Origin: Desulfotignum sp.
GTDB lineage: Bacteria; Desulfobacterota; Desulfobacteria; Desulfobacterales; Desulfobacteraceae
Direction: 5' to 3'
Assembly: GCA_021737695.1 (NCBI GenBank)
Contig: JAIPDL010000005.1
Coordinates: forward strand, 1 to 64,000
DNA length: 64,000 bases
How positions within the stretch are numbered: the first letter of the stretch is position 1; every line of letters begins with the position of its first letter. Made by a program: the position numbers and the translations under genes. The notes beneath the pieces were generated by a model. The model saw only the letters and a program-made list of their open reading frames with translations, was not told where the DNA came from and searched no databases. Shown piece by piece: positions 41,067 to 51,602 of the stretch.

Positions 41067-41959
41067 TGAAGTGTTTTCAGTTTTGTTTTGGCAAATTCCG
41101 CTTCCCTGGAGTCTGGATACCGGGCGATCAGTTCATTTAAAATCAGCCGGGCATTGGCTTTTTCTCCCAGCTCGGCAAAGGCATATCCCTGTTTGAGTCG
41201 GGCAGCCGCTGTTTTGTTGGAATCCGGGTATTTTTCCAGCACTTTCTGATATTCCAGAATGGCTTTTTCATACCATTTTTCCACATAATAACTGTCTGCA
41301 ATCCAGAACCGGGCATTGCCGGCATAAGAGGAATCCGGAAACGTGTTGATAAAATTTTCAAACTGAATCCGTGCAGCCTCCATATCTCCGGCATCAAAGG
41401 TCTTTTTGGCCTGCTCATACGCGGATCGGTCAGACACAGGCATTTCATCTTTCGCCTGCCCGGCATCGGCACCGCCATCAGGTGACACAGCATCATCAGA
41501 CGTATCTATCCCATTTGTCCCGGGCACGGTGGGTTCAAATCCCATGTACGTTTCCAGTCGGGTGATCCGGGTATGATTGCGGGATATGGCCCGGTCCATC
41601 CGGTCCAGGATTTGTGTGGAATCTGTCTGAATGCCTAAGTCCGTGCCACCCAGTCGATAGGCGGTCTCCTCCATCATGCCCTGGAGCTGCGCGTATTTTT
41701 TATGCATCGTTTGCAGTTCCTGATTGATGTCCGCAATATTTTCCCGGGACACCTGATCCGTTGCCTGCACTTTTTTTTCCAGAACCTCAATGGCGGATGA
41801 CAAATCGGCGACCTGGTCCCGGAATTGACGCAGCCGGGTATTTTCCATTTCCAGGGCATTGACGCGATTTTCCAATATCTGGTATTGATCCGGCGACACA
41901 CACCCGGACAGCACCGGTATCAACAGCATGACGCAGATGGTTAAAACAATGTTTTTCAT
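41063..41959 (-). CDS. cpoB: Tol-Pal associated lipoprotein CpoB (YbgF)
   Basis: The signal peptide with lipobox 'VLSGC' indicates a lipoprotein, whereas E. coli CpoB is soluble. An N-terminal coiled coil ('YQILENRVNALEMENTRLR') provides trimerisation. A low-complexity linker follows, then TPRs in the C-terminal half ('YEQAKKTFDAGDMEAARIQF', 'AILEYQKVLEKYPDS'). It coordinates peptidoglycan synthesis with outer-membrane constriction through TolA. It is the last tol-pal gene and overlaps ruvC. Confidence 0.9.
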   Translation of the reverse strand: MKNIVLTICVMLLIPVLSGCVSPDQYQILENRVNALEMENTRLRQFRDQVADLSSAIEVLEKKVQATDQVSRENIADINQELQTMHKKYAQLQGMMEETAYRLGGTDLGIQTDSTQILDRMDRAISRNHTRITRLETYMGFEPTVPGTNGIDTSDDAVSPDGGADAGQAKDEMPVSDRSAYEQAKKTFDAGDMEAARIQFENFINTFPDSSYAGNARFWIADSYYVEKWYEKAILEYQKVLEKYPDSNKTAAARLKQGYAFAELGEKANARLILNELIARYPDSREAEFAKTKLKTLQ

Positions 41960-41991
41960 GGTCCCCCCCCTGGCCTGAACAAACAGTCAGA

Positions 41992-42025
41992 GTCCGGCCG
42001 GATCGTTTAAAAAATCCGGCCGGAC
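41992..42025. terminator. 12-bp perfect hairpin between pal and cpoB
   Basis: Arms 41992-42003 and 42014-42025 are perfectly complementary and GC-rich (CCGGCCGG core), with a 10-base loop. No T-run follows on the minus strand, so it may cause partial termination, attenuation or RNA processing inside the operon rather than a full stop. Confidence 0.5.
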
Positions 42026-42049
42026 CCTGATGAATTCATACCCCGCCCG

Positions 42050-42640
42050 TTATTTCAAGACAAACTGTGCCCGGCGGTTTTTACTGTATGCCGCTTCATT
42101 CTGGCCCGGATCCAGGGGTCTTTCTTCCCCGTAGCTGACCGTGGTCATCCGGAATGACCCAATACCCAGATCCTGCAGATACTGTTTTACCGCACCGGCA
42201 CGCCGTTCCCCCAAAGCCAGGTTGTATTCCGTGGTTCCCCTTTCATCACAATGTCCTTCAATGACAATGCTGTGGCCCGTATTGGCCTTGAGCCAGGCCG
42301 CTTTTTCCCGAAGCAGGGTTCTTGCCGTGTCCGTCAGCTGGGCACTGTCGAATTCAAAATGGATATGCTGATGCAGGAAACGGGTCTGGGCGGCCTGGGC
42401 CCGGGCCTGTTCCATGGCTGCTTTTTTATCCGCTTCCGCTTGCAGTTCCTGCTGGCGGATCCGTTCCTGTTCCGCTTTTCTGGCCGCTTCCGCAGCTGCC
42501 GCTTCCGCTGATGCCTGTGTCTGATCTTCAATGGCCGTCGCGTCGGACACCACTGTTTTCTTGGCACAGGATGCCGTCAAAAAAAGTCCGGCCACAAGAA
42601 TTGCCATCAATACATGTAATCCCAGTTTTTTGTTCATCAC
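42050..42640 (-). CDS. pal: peptidoglycan-associated lipoprotein Pal
   Basis: The lipobox 'LTASC' follows a signal peptide. A long Ala/Glu/Gln-rich helical linker (about 35-85) precedes the OmpA-like peptidoglycan-binding domain with 'IHFEFDSAQL', 'IEGHCDERGTTEYN' and 'LGERRAGAVKQYL'. The Asp and Arg that bind diaminopimelate are present. It anchors the outer membrane to peptidoglycan and works with TolB. Confidence 0.95.
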   Translation of the reverse strand: MMNKKLGLHVLMAILVAGLFLTASCAKKTVVSDATAIEDQTQASAEAAAAEAARKAEQERIRQQELQAEADKKAAMEQARAQAAQTRFLHQHIHFEFDSAQLTDTARTLLREKAAWLKANTGHSIVIEGHCDERGTTEYNLALGERRAGAVKQYLQDLGIGSFRMTTVSYGEERPLDPGQNEAAYSKNRRAQFVLK

Positions 42641-42676
42641 AACCTCCTTGATTGTTTAAATTGCGTTTTGAGCACG

Positions 42677-44017
42677 TTATTCTTTGTATGTCATGGGTTC
42701 CGACCAGCGGGGCTGGGTCTGGCGCCCCGGCATATTCATCAGCCGGCGCTGGTCGGTTCCGGCTGCCGTCATCACAAACACGGCGCCTCCCCGGCCGTCA
42801 CGGGTGGATGTAAAAACGATCAGGTTCCCGTCCGGAGACCAGGCCGGATCCTCATTGTCTCCCTGGTTTCGGGTCAGCTGCACAGGCATGCCGGGCCCTT
42901 TGTCCAGCTGGACCATATAAATATCGATCCGGTTCTTCTCGATCCCCACATAAGCAATTTTTTTTCCATCCGGAGACCAGGCCGGAGACGTGTTGTATCT
43001 TCCCTGAAACGTCACCCGGTCAACCTCCCCGGAGGATAGATCCTTGATGTAAATCTGAGGGGTACCGGACCGGTTGGAAACAAACGCCAGTTTACCGCCA
43101 TCCGGTGAAAACTGCGGCGACACATTGATTCCCCAGCTGCTGGTTATCTTTTTAATCATTTCTCCCTGCCGGGTCAACAGATATATTTCCTGATTTCCGG
43201 AAAAGCTCAACGCCGCAGCCAAAGTGTCCTGTCCCGGCATCCAGGCCGGGGTGATGTTCATACCGTCCCGTTTGATCACCGAGCCCCGTTTCTGTTCCAG
43301 ATGCCGGATATAGATATCGGGCTTGCCCCCGGCATAGGACACATACGCCAGCCATTGCCCGTCCGAAGACCAGGCCGGAGACAGACTGATGCTTTTGTGA
43401 CGGGTGAACCGGGTGGGGTTGTGCCCGTCAAAATCACTCACAAAAATTTCCTTGTTCCCATCCACCGTGGAAACAAAGGTCAGTTTGCTGGCAAACACCC
43501 CCCATTTGCCGGTCAGCGCATGGGACACTTCCGCGCAAAACAGGTGTATCATGCGCCGGACCTGGTCCGGAGGCCCGGTGTATACTTTGCCTTTCAACAG
43601 CTGATGATTGAATGTGTCAAACAGCCGCAGTGCCAGTTTCACCCGGCCGTCTTTTTCCTCAACCCCGCCCGTGATCAGCAGTTCCGCACCGATGCCGGTC
43701 CAGTCTGAAAAATTGATCTGTGACATCTGAATACCCGTGTTTGACGGATCCGCCAGAAATGCGGCCGGATTGACCTGTTTCAAAAATCCGGTGAATGCCA
43801 GTCCGTTTTCAAGCGTTTCAAGCGCTTCTGCACCGATCTGGCTTTCCGCCGGGCTGCCGGTCAATGCCTTGAATGCGGGCAAAGCGATCGGTGTTTTATT
43901 TAAAAAAGGATTACTCACCTGAATGGTATCATACGGGGCTGCCGTCAACCGGTCCGGCGCCATCAACAAACCCATCAGCAAAAGCATGATGGCGGACACT
44001 ACAAATCGCCTGGTCAT
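42677..44017 (-). CDS. tolB: Tol-Pal system protein TolB
   Basis: A periplasmic 446-aa protein with an N-terminal signal peptide, an alpha/beta domain ('IGAELLITGGVEEKDGRVKL'), and a six-bladed WD40-like beta-propeller with repeated 'SPAWSPDGKKIAYVG'-type words. It links TolA to Pal. The ATG overlaps the tolA stop (ATGA). Confidence 0.95.
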   Translation of the reverse strand: MTRRFVVSAIMLLLMGLLMAPDRLTAAPYDTIQVSNPFLNKTPIALPAFKALTGSPAESQIGAEALETLENGLAFTGFLKQVNPAAFLADPSNTGIQMSQINFSDWTGIGAELLITGGVEEKDGRVKLALRLFDTFNHQLLKGKVYTGPPDQVRRMIHLFCAEVSHALTGKWGVFASKLTFVSTVDGNKEIFVSDFDGHNPTRFTRHKSISLSPAWSSDGQWLAYVSYAGGKPDIYIRHLEQKRGSVIKRDGMNITPAWMPGQDTLAAALSFSGNQEIYLLTRQGEMIKKITSSWGINVSPQFSPDGGKLAFVSNRSGTPQIYIKDLSSGEVDRVTFQGRYNTSPAWSPDGKKIAYVGIEKNRIDIYMVQLDKGPGMPVQLTRNQGDNEDPAWSPDGNLIVFTSTRDGRGGAVFVMTAAGTDQRRLMNMPGRQTQPRWSEPMTYKE

Positions 44018-44970
44018 TTCAATCCTTTCGGGGTAAAAATTACCACCACATCATAAGATGCCATGCCCGGAGGCAACGCCGGCAGGGGGTTGGCCCGCTG
44101 AATCGCCCGTTTGGCACTCTGGTCCAGGTATGGATTACCGGACCGGGTTTCATAGATAATATCTCTTATTTCCCCGTTTTTCAAAATTTTTATTAATATC
44201 CGGACCTCCATATTCTGGTCCAGTCCAGCCAGCATCTCATTGAACACCCAGTTCTGCTGAATGGTAGACTGCAGCACCATTTTATAAAAATCCAGGGGAG
44301 TCCCCCCTTTTCTGCCGGTCCCCCCGCCCGTACCGGATCCGGACACCGGTCCGGTGCCCGTGCCAGACACGGTCTTGTCCTGTTCTTTCACGGTTTTGGC
44401 AAGGCGTTCCATGGCCTGTGCCAGTTGCTGCTGGGAATCGGGTTCTTTTTTTTCAGGTGGGGTTTCCGGCTTGTTTTCAGGCGCTGGTTCAGCAGGCCTG
44501 GATTTTGGCTCAGGTTTTGGCTCAGGCTCGGATTTAGGTTCCGGTTTTTTTGCCATCAGCTCTTTGAGATTGTCGGGTTTTGACTTCAAGCTGAGATCCG
44601 GTTTCAGCACGGCCACGGGTTCCGGCTCAGGTACAGTTTCAACCGGCGGATCCGTTGATTCTGAAACCGCTGGTTCCGCAGCATTGTCCAAAGACGCATC
44701 CGGCAAAGACACAGGATCGGGCGCATTTTTTGGGGCTGCCGGACCGCCAGGCTCTCCCGGGGCAAATGATACCAGATCCACCTGCACCACTTCCGGGGTT
44801 TTGTAAGGCATCCTGAAATCAACCAGCCAGATGCTGACCAGGAAAAAAAGCACATGGACACATATGGAAATCCCTAAGTACACGGCCAGACGCCGGGAAC
44901 GGATCTCGTCTGTGTCAAAGCCCCGGGGTCTGATATCTCTGATCGGGAAAAAAAGCGCCATCACACCCAC
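44014..44970 (-). CDS. tolA: TolA-like protein with TonB-type C-terminus
   Basis: One N-terminal transmembrane helix ('LGISICVHVLFFLVSIWLV') after a cytoplasmic segment, a long Pro/Glu/Lys periplasmic linker ('EPKSEPEPKPEPKSRP'), then a helical stretch and a C-terminal TonB/TolA domain ('QNWVFNEMLAGLDQNMEVRI', 'LDQSAKRAIQRANPLP'). The GTG at 44970 is the open start; ATG 44961 is also possible. Its place between tolR and tolB makes it TolA rather than TonB. Confidence 0.9.
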   Translation of the reverse strand: MGVMALFFPIRDIRPRGFDTDEIRSRRLAVYLGISICVHVLFFLVSIWLVDFRMPYKTPEVVQVDLVSFAPGEPGGPAAPKNAPDPVSLPDASLDNAAEPAVSESTDPPVETVPEPEPVAVLKPDLSLKSKPDNLKELMAKKPEPKSEPEPKPEPKSRPAEPAPENKPETPPEKKEPDSQQQLAQAMERLAKTVKEQDKTVSGTGTGPVSGSGTGGGTGRKGGTPLDFYKMVLQSTIQQNWVFNEMLAGLDQNMEVRILIKILKNGEIRDIIYETRSGNPYLDQSAKRAIQRANPLPALPPGMASYDVVVIFTPKGLK

Positions 44971-44973
44971 ATG

Positions 44974-45393
44974 TCAGGATGCATCTGCATCGTCCGGAAG
45001 GGTAATCATGCCCAGGTTTTTGACCCCTGCCTTTTTGATCTGGGCCATCACATGAACCACCACCCCGTATGGCACCTGTTTGTCCGCTTTCAGATACACG
45101 GCATCTGAATTTATATTTTCCAGGATCGCTCCCAGTTTTTCCGCCAGAAACGCCACAGACACTTCCTGATTGTTCAGATACACAGTGCGGTCTTTGTCCA
45201 CGGATATCATCAGATGATCTTCATCCGACGGCAAAGGCCCGGCTGTGGCCGTGGGCAGATCCACATCCACCCCCTGCACCATCATGGGCGCGGTCACCAT
45301 GAAAATAATCAGCAGCACCAGCATCACGTCCACAAACGGTGTCACGTTGATGTCAGACATCAATGCATCATTACCGGATTCAAACCGCATCAT
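44974..45393 (-). CDS. tolR: TolR (ExbD family) proton-channel subunit
   Basis: A 139-aa protein with 'SDINVTPFVDVMLVLLIIFM', the transmembrane helix carrying the essential Asp, and a periplasmic domain ('VYLKADKQVPYGVVVHVMAQ'). It works with TolQ to energise TolA. The start overlaps the tolQ stop (ATGA). Confidence 0.95.
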   Translation of the reverse strand: MMRFESGNDALMSDINVTPFVDVMLVLLIIFMVTAPMMVQGVDVDLPTATAGPLPSDEDHLMISVDKDRTVYLNNQEVSVAFLAEKLGAILENINSDAVYLKADKQVPYGVVVHVMAQIKKAGVKNLGMITLPDDADAS

Positions 45394-46073
45394 GCCTCCA
45401 TTTGATTTTGAATGTCCCGTTCGATGATATTCAACAGATCAGAAGAAAAGGTTTCCAGTTCCGAATTCAAGACCCGGATTTTATCTGTGTAATGATTATA
45501 CGCCATCACGGCGGGAATGGCAGCTGCCAGGCCGGCGGCCGTGGCGATCAACGCTTCGGAAATACCCGGGGCCACCACGGCCAGGCTGGCGGACCCGCTC
45601 AGACCGATGCCCTGGAACGTATGCATGATCCCCCACACCGTGCCGAAAAGTCCGATAAACGGTGCCGTGTTTCCCACCGTGGCCAGAAACGGCACCAGCT
45701 GGCGGTAACGATGAATCTCCACCGTGATGGACCGTCGCAGTATCCGCTGGACACTGCCCATGCTCTGGAGAGAAACCGGGCTGTCTTTTCCCCGGGATCG
45801 ATTGATTTCCATGTAAGCCGGAATAAAAATTCGGGCCGCCGGACTGGACCGCAGGGCCTTGGCTTTGGCAAAGGCATCGGCCAAGGTCCGGCACTGCCAG
45901 AATATGTCGGTAAAATCCGCTGTTTCCCGAAATGCTTTTCGAAAATACCGGAATTTTATAAAAATGATGGCCCATGTAACAATGGAAAAGAACAGGAGCA
46001 CGAGCATGACAAACTTTACCACAGGCCCGGCATCCGCAAGCATGTAAAGCAGTCCGATTGTCTCAGTCGTCAT
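45390..46073 (-). CDS. tolQ: TolQ (ExbB family) proton-channel subunit
   Basis: A 227-aa protein with three transmembrane helices; the later two are in 'LVPFLATVGNTAPFIGLFGT' and 'LIATAAGLAAAIPAVMAYN', the family's signature regions. It is the first gene of the tolQ-tolR-tolA-tolB-pal-cpoB-ruvCAB series, preceded by GAGGGA. Confidence 0.95.
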   Translation of the reverse strand: MTTETIGLLYMLADAGPVVKFVMLVLLFFSIVTWAIIFIKFRYFRKAFRETADFTDIFWQCRTLADAFAKAKALRSSPAARIFIPAYMEINRSRGKDSPVSLQSMGSVQRILRRSITVEIHRYRQLVPFLATVGNTAPFIGLFGTVWGIMHTFQGIGLSGSASLAVVAPGISEALIATAAGLAAAIPAVMAYNHYTDKIRVLNSELETFSSDLLNIIERDIQNQMEA

Positions 46074-46185
46074 AGTCCCTCGCTTGAAGTTGAATCTTTG
46101 GATATTCCTTTGAATAACTATATGAGGCAGGCGGTTCTGTCAAGTACCAGTCAGAGCCCCGGGGGGGATCAGGCCGACCAAAAAC

Positions 46186-46223
46186 ACAAAAGCCCCTTTA
46201 AATTAAATTAAAGGGGCTTTTGT
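46186..46223 (-). terminator. rho-independent terminator of groEL
   Basis: A 16-bp perfect stem (46186-46201 with 46208-46223) with a core AAGCCCC/GGGGCTT and a six-base loop, ending in a T-run on the minus strand just after groEL. The T-rich and A-rich arms could also serve the opposite strand. Confidence 0.8.
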
Positions 46224-46271
46224 CTATCACTGTTCAAGCACAGCCTGTCAAAAGGCCTGCGGACGTATCAG

Positions 46272-47921
<1,650 letters not shown>

Positions 47922-47986
47922 TCATCTCCATATAAATTTTTAAGTTTTAGGTAGTTACGTACTGGGTCTCAGATGTCAAGATCGGG

Positions 47987-48274
47987 TTATTCGATAACGC
48001 CCAGTACGTCATCCTGGCGCAAAATCAGGTAATCTTCGCCATCGATTTTTACATCCGTGCCACCGTATTTGCTGAACAATACCCGGTCACCCACTTTGAC
48101 ATCCATGGGCAGCAGTTTGCCGTCTTCACCCATCCGGCCGTTACCCGTGGCCACTACCTTGCCTTCAGCCGGTTTTTCCTTGGCTGTATCCGGAATAATG
48201 ATACCGCCTTTGGTTTTTTCATCTTCTGCGGTACGCTGAACCAGAATTCTGTCACTCAATGGTCTCAAACTCAT
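47987..48274 (-). CDS. groES: co-chaperonin GroES (10 kDa)
   Basis: A 95-aa protein with '[19 protein letters not shown]', the mobile loop '[13 protein letters not shown]' and '[20 protein letters not shown]'. It caps GroEL. No CIRCE inverted repeat (TTAGCACTC...) is visible upstream, so heat regulation, if any, is likely by a sigma factor. Confidence 0.98.
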   Translation of the reverse strand: MSLRPLSDRILVQRTAEDEKTKGGIIIPDTAKEKPAEGKVVATGNGRMGEDGKLLPMDVKVGDRVLFSKYGGTDVKIDGEDYLILRQDDVLGVIE

Positions 48275-48312
48275 GATGCAATACTCCTCTTCTACGTTTA
48301 AATGTTGGTTGG

Positions 48313-48341
48313 ATTAATTTGATTAAATGGTTATGTGTCAA
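48313..48341 (-). promoter_or_regulatory. possible sigma70-type promoter of groESL
   Basis: On the minus strand, TTGACA (48341-48336) is followed 17 bases later by ATTAAT (48318-48313), about 40 bases before the groES start. The -10 match is only moderate, and the gene also follows fmdB closely. Confidence 0.35.
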
Positions 48342-48347
48342 CGTCTG

Positions 48348-48626
48348 CTATTTGTCATCTTGCTTTTTGGATGGTTCTGATGATGCGGCACACGTTGATT
48401 TTGTGGATTCGGCCGGGGGTTTGTCCGGATTCTCCGCCCGGGTTTTGGTTCCGCCGTAATCGGTGACATACCAGCCGGACCCTTTCAAATGGAAAGAGCT
48501 GTGAGATATAATCTTGCTCAAGGGCCCATGGCATTTGGGGCATACCGTCAACGGCGCGTCTGAAATTTTTTGAAAGGCTTCTTCAATATGCTTACATGCT
48601 GAACACTGATACTCATAAACCGGCAT
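48348..48626 (-). CDS. FmdB-type zinc-ribbon protein
   Basis: A 92-aa protein with 'MPVYEYQCSACKHIEEAFQK' and 'CPKCHGPLSKIISHSSFHLK', i.e. the two CxxC pairs and 'GSGWYVTDYG' of the FmdB family. The family is often called a regulatory protein, but its function is not firmly known. The Ser/Lys/Pro-rich tail looks disordered. It lies 74 bases upstream of groES on the same strand. Confidence 0.9.
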   Translation of the reverse strand: MPVYEYQCSACKHIEEAFQKISDAPLTVCPKCHGPLSKIISHSSFHLKGSGWYVTDYGGTKTRAENPDKPPAESTKSTCAASSEPSKKQDDK

Positions 48627-48734
48627 TTTTCCTTTCTCCCTTTTTAAGCGTCAATCACTGCTTGAAAAATCATTGATATAATAATAAGCATTTTTCCCCT
48701 GTCAAGGCAGGTTTTTTTAAAATTTCATCCAAAA

Positions 48735-49301
48735 TCACTGGCCATGGTCGATTCTCCATTGTTCAAAAAAATCAAAGACTTGCTTTAATCCCTCCAGGGC
48801 AACCGGCGCAAGTATCCCATAAGTGAGGCAATGGACTCTTCTTTCTTCGGCCAGGGTCACAGACGCTTCGGATGTGTGTTCATACCGATGGTGAAATTGA
48901 AGGAACCGCACCACATGCACCAGTTCATGCACCAGCACATAGACCAGAAACGGCAGCAGGTGGATGGACGGCTGCACGGTCACGGTTCCTAAAATAGCCG
49001 GATCCTGAAGACATACCGTATACAGACTGAACCGGGAAGACCCCAACGGCACATCGGCTTTCTGACCCTCATATTTCACCACCTGGGCAAACGGTCCATC
49101 CACCCGTTCATGGGAAGCCAGATCCCGGGCCGTTCGGATATCATACCGATTTTTGAGCCATTGACCCGACGACAGTTTATAATAGCTGTTCACCAGGTCC
49201 TCACTTATCATCGCTGCTTTGGAGACAGTCTCCAGTTCGGATGAATTGAAAAACCGGTCAATTTGCGTTTCCATGGTTTCCAGACAAAAAAAATTGGACA
49301 T
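48735..49301 (-). CDS. hypothetical protein with HExxH putative metallopeptidase motif
   Basis: A 188-aa protein without a signal peptide. 'VLVHELVHVVRFLQFH' gives an HExxH zinc-binding motif inside a hydrophobic helix, and a downstream 'TLAEERRVHCLTYG' may supply a third ligand. It resembles small uncharacterised metallopeptidase-like proteins of Desulfobacterota. Peptidase activity is inferred from this motif alone. It is divergent from the small COX24-type gene. Confidence 0.6.
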   Translation of the reverse strand: MSNFFCLETMETQIDRFFNSSELETVSKAAMISEDLVNSYYKLSSGQWLKNRYDIRTARDLASHERVDGPFAQVVKYEGQKADVPLGSSRFSLYTVCLQDPAILGTVTVQPSIHLLPFLVYVLVHELVHVVRFLQFHHRYEHTSEASVTLAEERRVHCLTYGILAPVALEGLKQVFDFFEQWRIDHGQ

Positions 49302-49378
49302 TTACCCGAAATTTATGCTAATGTCAAAATTTACATGATAATACATCATTTTAAAGAAAATTAAAGGAGGTGATTTTT

Positions 49379-49474
49379 TTGAGCAGTGTCATCAAAAAGA
49401 GACGTAAAAAAATGCGGAAGCACAAACACAGAAAACTGCTGGCCAAAACCAGGCATCAGAGAAAAAAGAAATAA
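49379..49474 (+). CDS. COX24/AURKAIP1-type 31-aa basic protein
   Basis: A short frame from TTG at 49379 to TAA at 49474 reads 'MSSVIKKRRKKMRKHKHRKL' and then 'LAKTRHQRKKK', which is the compact KKRRKKMxKHKxRK pattern of the AURKAIP1/COX24 domain (a small ribosome-associated protein). A full AAAGGAGGTGA ribosome-binding site lies eight bases upstream, and a strong terminator follows directly. Highly basic composition supports RNA binding. The non-ATG start explains why it is easily missed. Confidence 0.85.
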   Translation: MSSVIKKRRKKMRKHKHRKLLAKTRHQRKKK

Positions 49475-49487
49475 GCAACAAATTTCG

Positions 49488-49534
49488 GGGGCGGTCCGGG
49501 AACAAAACATTCACCCAGACCGCCCCTTTTTTTT
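49488..49534 (+). terminator. rho-independent terminator
   Basis: A 9-bp GC-rich stem (GGGGCGGTC at 49488-49496 with GACCGCCCC at 49518-49526) followed by eight T residues ends the small COX24-type gene. Confidence 0.9.
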
Positions 49535-49559
49535 GTGCTGCTCCCGATAATTTGGTTAC

Positions 49560-50528
49560 CTAACGGTCAGCCCCTTTCATATACTTCATCAAATCCGAAT
49601 CCGTGGACAGAATCAGGGAGCTGTCTTTCTCAAGCGCCCTGGAATATAGATCCATGGTTTTTACAAACGCATAAAATTCAGGATCTTTTCCGTACGCCGC
49701 CGCATAGATCCCGGCGGCTTCCGCATCTGCCTTACCCTTGGTTTCTTCGGCGATACGATAGGCTTCCGACTTGATCACCTGAAGGTCTTTTTCCTTTTCA
49801 CCCCGGATATTGCTGGCCTCCCCCCGGCCTTCAGCCCGGAATTTTTCAGCAATCTGGTTTCTTTCCGCGATCATTCGGTCATACACGGACCGCCTGACAC
49901 TGTCGATGTAATTGATGCGCTTGATCTTCACATCCACCAGCTCAATACCGAACTCTTCGAGTTTTTCACTGGCCTGGGCCACAATACGGCGGGTGATTTC
50001 CTCCCGGCCCAGGTTCACGGTATATCTGACCCGACGGGTCCGTTCTTCTTCCAGCTGTTCTTCGGTATCGATGCCGAAGCCCTCAAACGTATCCATGGGC
50101 CGGTCCGTGTTGCGCACAATCTCGGCCAGTGGATAGGAACTGATCAGGTTCCGGGTGGCCGGATCGATCAGATCGTCCAGCCGCTTGAGGGCGGACAGTT
50201 CATCTTTCACTGTCTGGAAATAGGTCAACGGATCCACGATACGCCATCTGGCAAACGTATCCACCCAGATATAAGTTTTGTCCCGGGTGGGAATCTGGCC
50301 CGGGGACCCGTCCCATTCCAGCAGATGCTTGGGGAAATAATTGGTTTTCTGGATAAACGGCACCTTGAAATTCAATCCCGGTTCCGTCACCGGTTCTCCG
50401 GTAATCCGGCCGAACTGGGTGATCACCACCTGCTCGGTTTCATCCACGATAAACGCGGCGTCGTACACAACCACGGCCAGTATGACCAGAAGCGCCACAC
50501 CCAATACTTTAAATTGCTGCGAATTCAT
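49560..50528 (-). CDS. hflC: HflC, modulator of FtsH protease (SPFH/prohibitin family)
   Basis: A 322-aa protein with one N-terminal transmembrane helix ('VLGVALLVILAVVVYDAAFI') and an SPFH domain ('ETEQVVITQFGRITGEPVTE', 'LRLLEWDG'-like strand, 'VDVKIKRINYID'). A coiled coil ('AEKFRAEGRGEASNIRGEKE') follows. It forms the HflKC cage around FtsH. It lies three bases after hflK. Confidence 0.93.
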   Translation of the reverse strand: MNSQQFKVLGVALLVILAVVVYDAAFIVDETEQVVITQFGRITGEPVTEPGLNFKVPFIQKTNYFPKHLLEWDGSPGQIPTRDKTYIWVDTFARWRIVDPLTYFQTVKDELSALKRLDDLIDPATRNLISSYPLAEIVRNTDRPMDTFEGFGIDTEEQLEEERTRRVRYTVNLGREEITRRIVAQASEKLEEFGIELVDVKIKRINYIDSVRRSVYDRMIAERNQIAEKFRAEGRGEASNIRGEKEKDLQVIKSEAYRIAEETKGKADAEAAGIYAAAYGKDPEFYAFVKTMDLYSRALEKDSSLILSTDSDLMKYMKGADR

Positions 50529-50531
50529 ATG

Positions 50532-51602
50532 TTATTCACCTTTCTGTAGAAATCTGTCTGAAAGCGTTGACGCGCCCTCCCCCATATTCAGCAGGGGCAG
50601 CACATTTTTCTGGTCTGAGTCAATGATATACTTGGCCCCGATTTTGGGCAGTACGTTCAGCATGGTCTCCAGATACATGCGGTTCCGGGTCACATCTTTG
50701 GCCTGACTATAGGCATCATACACCGCCAGGAAACGGGTGGCATCCCCCTGGGCCCGGTTCACCCGGTCAATGGCATACCCTTCCGCATCCTTGATCACCC
50801 GCTGGGCTTCACCTCGTGCCAGGGGCACGGCTTTGTTGTATTCTTCCTTGGCCTTGTATATGGTCTGTTCTTTTTCCTGGATGGCCTGGTTCACCTCATT
50901 AAAGGATGCCTGCACCGGTTCAGGCACATTGGTCCGTTTCATCTCGATATTCACAATGGCGATACCGGCTTTGGCATTGTCCAGCTCGGTCTGGAGCATC
51001 TGCCGGGCCGCCAGGGCGATCTCGGCCCTTTCTGTGATCACCTCGTTGATGCTGCGGTCCCCGACAATGGTTCGCATGGTAGCTTCGGACATGTTGCGCA
51101 GCAGCGAAGTCACATCCTTGACATTGAACAGATAGGCCCGGGGATCGGCCCGGCGGTACTGAACGATCCAGGGCACCACGCCCACGTTCAGGTCACCGGT
51201 GAGCATCAGGGAAGATTCTGACGCAGACCCGTATGCGCCGGTATTCTCCGCCTTGACACTGAACTCTTCGGTTTCAGGGGTCCGGACATTGACCTTGGTG
51301 ACTTTTTCGATACCCGACGGCAGTTTGAAATTCAACCCGGGCTGGGCCAGGCGGTTATACTTGCCGAACCGCTGAATCACCCCCACCTCGCTTCTATCCA
51401 CGGTAAAAAACGTGGAAGATGCCAGATAGAGCGCGAGCAGCACCACAATCACAAGAAAAATACCGGGGAACTTGAATCCTTTGAACTTATTGAAAATTTC
51501 ATCCATCTGCGGCGGCCTGGGCATGCCGGGACCACCGCTGTCGCCCTTGTTCTTTTCATATTTCTGCTGATTTTCCCTCAGCTTTTCCCAATCCCAATTC
51601 AT
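50532..51602 (-). CDS. hflK: HflK, modulator of FtsH protease (SPFH/prohibitin family)
   Basis: A 356-aa protein with an N-terminal Gly/Pro/Lys cytoplasmic segment, one transmembrane helix ('GIFLVIVVLLALYLASSTFF') and an SPFH domain ('TVDRSEVGVIQRFGKYNRLA', 'PGLNFKLPSGIEKV', 'VVPWIVQYRRADP'). The coiled-coil region contains 'EEYNKAVPLARGEAQRVIKD'. It pairs with HflC; the gene order hflK-hflC is standard. Confidence 0.94.
   Translation of the reverse strand: MNWDWEKLRENQQKYEKNKGDSGGPGMPRPPQMDEIFNKFKGFKFPGIFLVIVVLLALYLASSTFFTVDRSEVGVIQRFGKYNRLAQPGLNFKLPSGIEKVTKVNVRTPETEEFSVKAENTGAYGSASESSLMLTGDLNVGVVPWIVQYRRADPRAYLFNVKDVTSLLRNMSEATMRTIVGDRSINEVITERAEIALAARQMLQTELDNAKAGIAIVNIEMKRTNVPEPVQASFNEVNQAIQEKEQTIYKAKEEYNKAVPLARGEAQRVIKDAEGYAIDRVNRAQGDATRFLAVYDAYSQAKDVTRNRMYLETMLNVLPKIGAKYIIDSDQKNVLPLLNMGEGASTLSDRFLQKGE

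Noticed and set aside
46086-46260. GC-rich words after tolQ as a mobile-element end
   Set aside because: No inverted repeats or transposase are nearby; the only clear structure is the groEL terminator.
48275-48347. CIRCE heat-shock operator before groES
   Set aside because: No TTAGCACTC/GAGTGCTAA pair is present in the leader.
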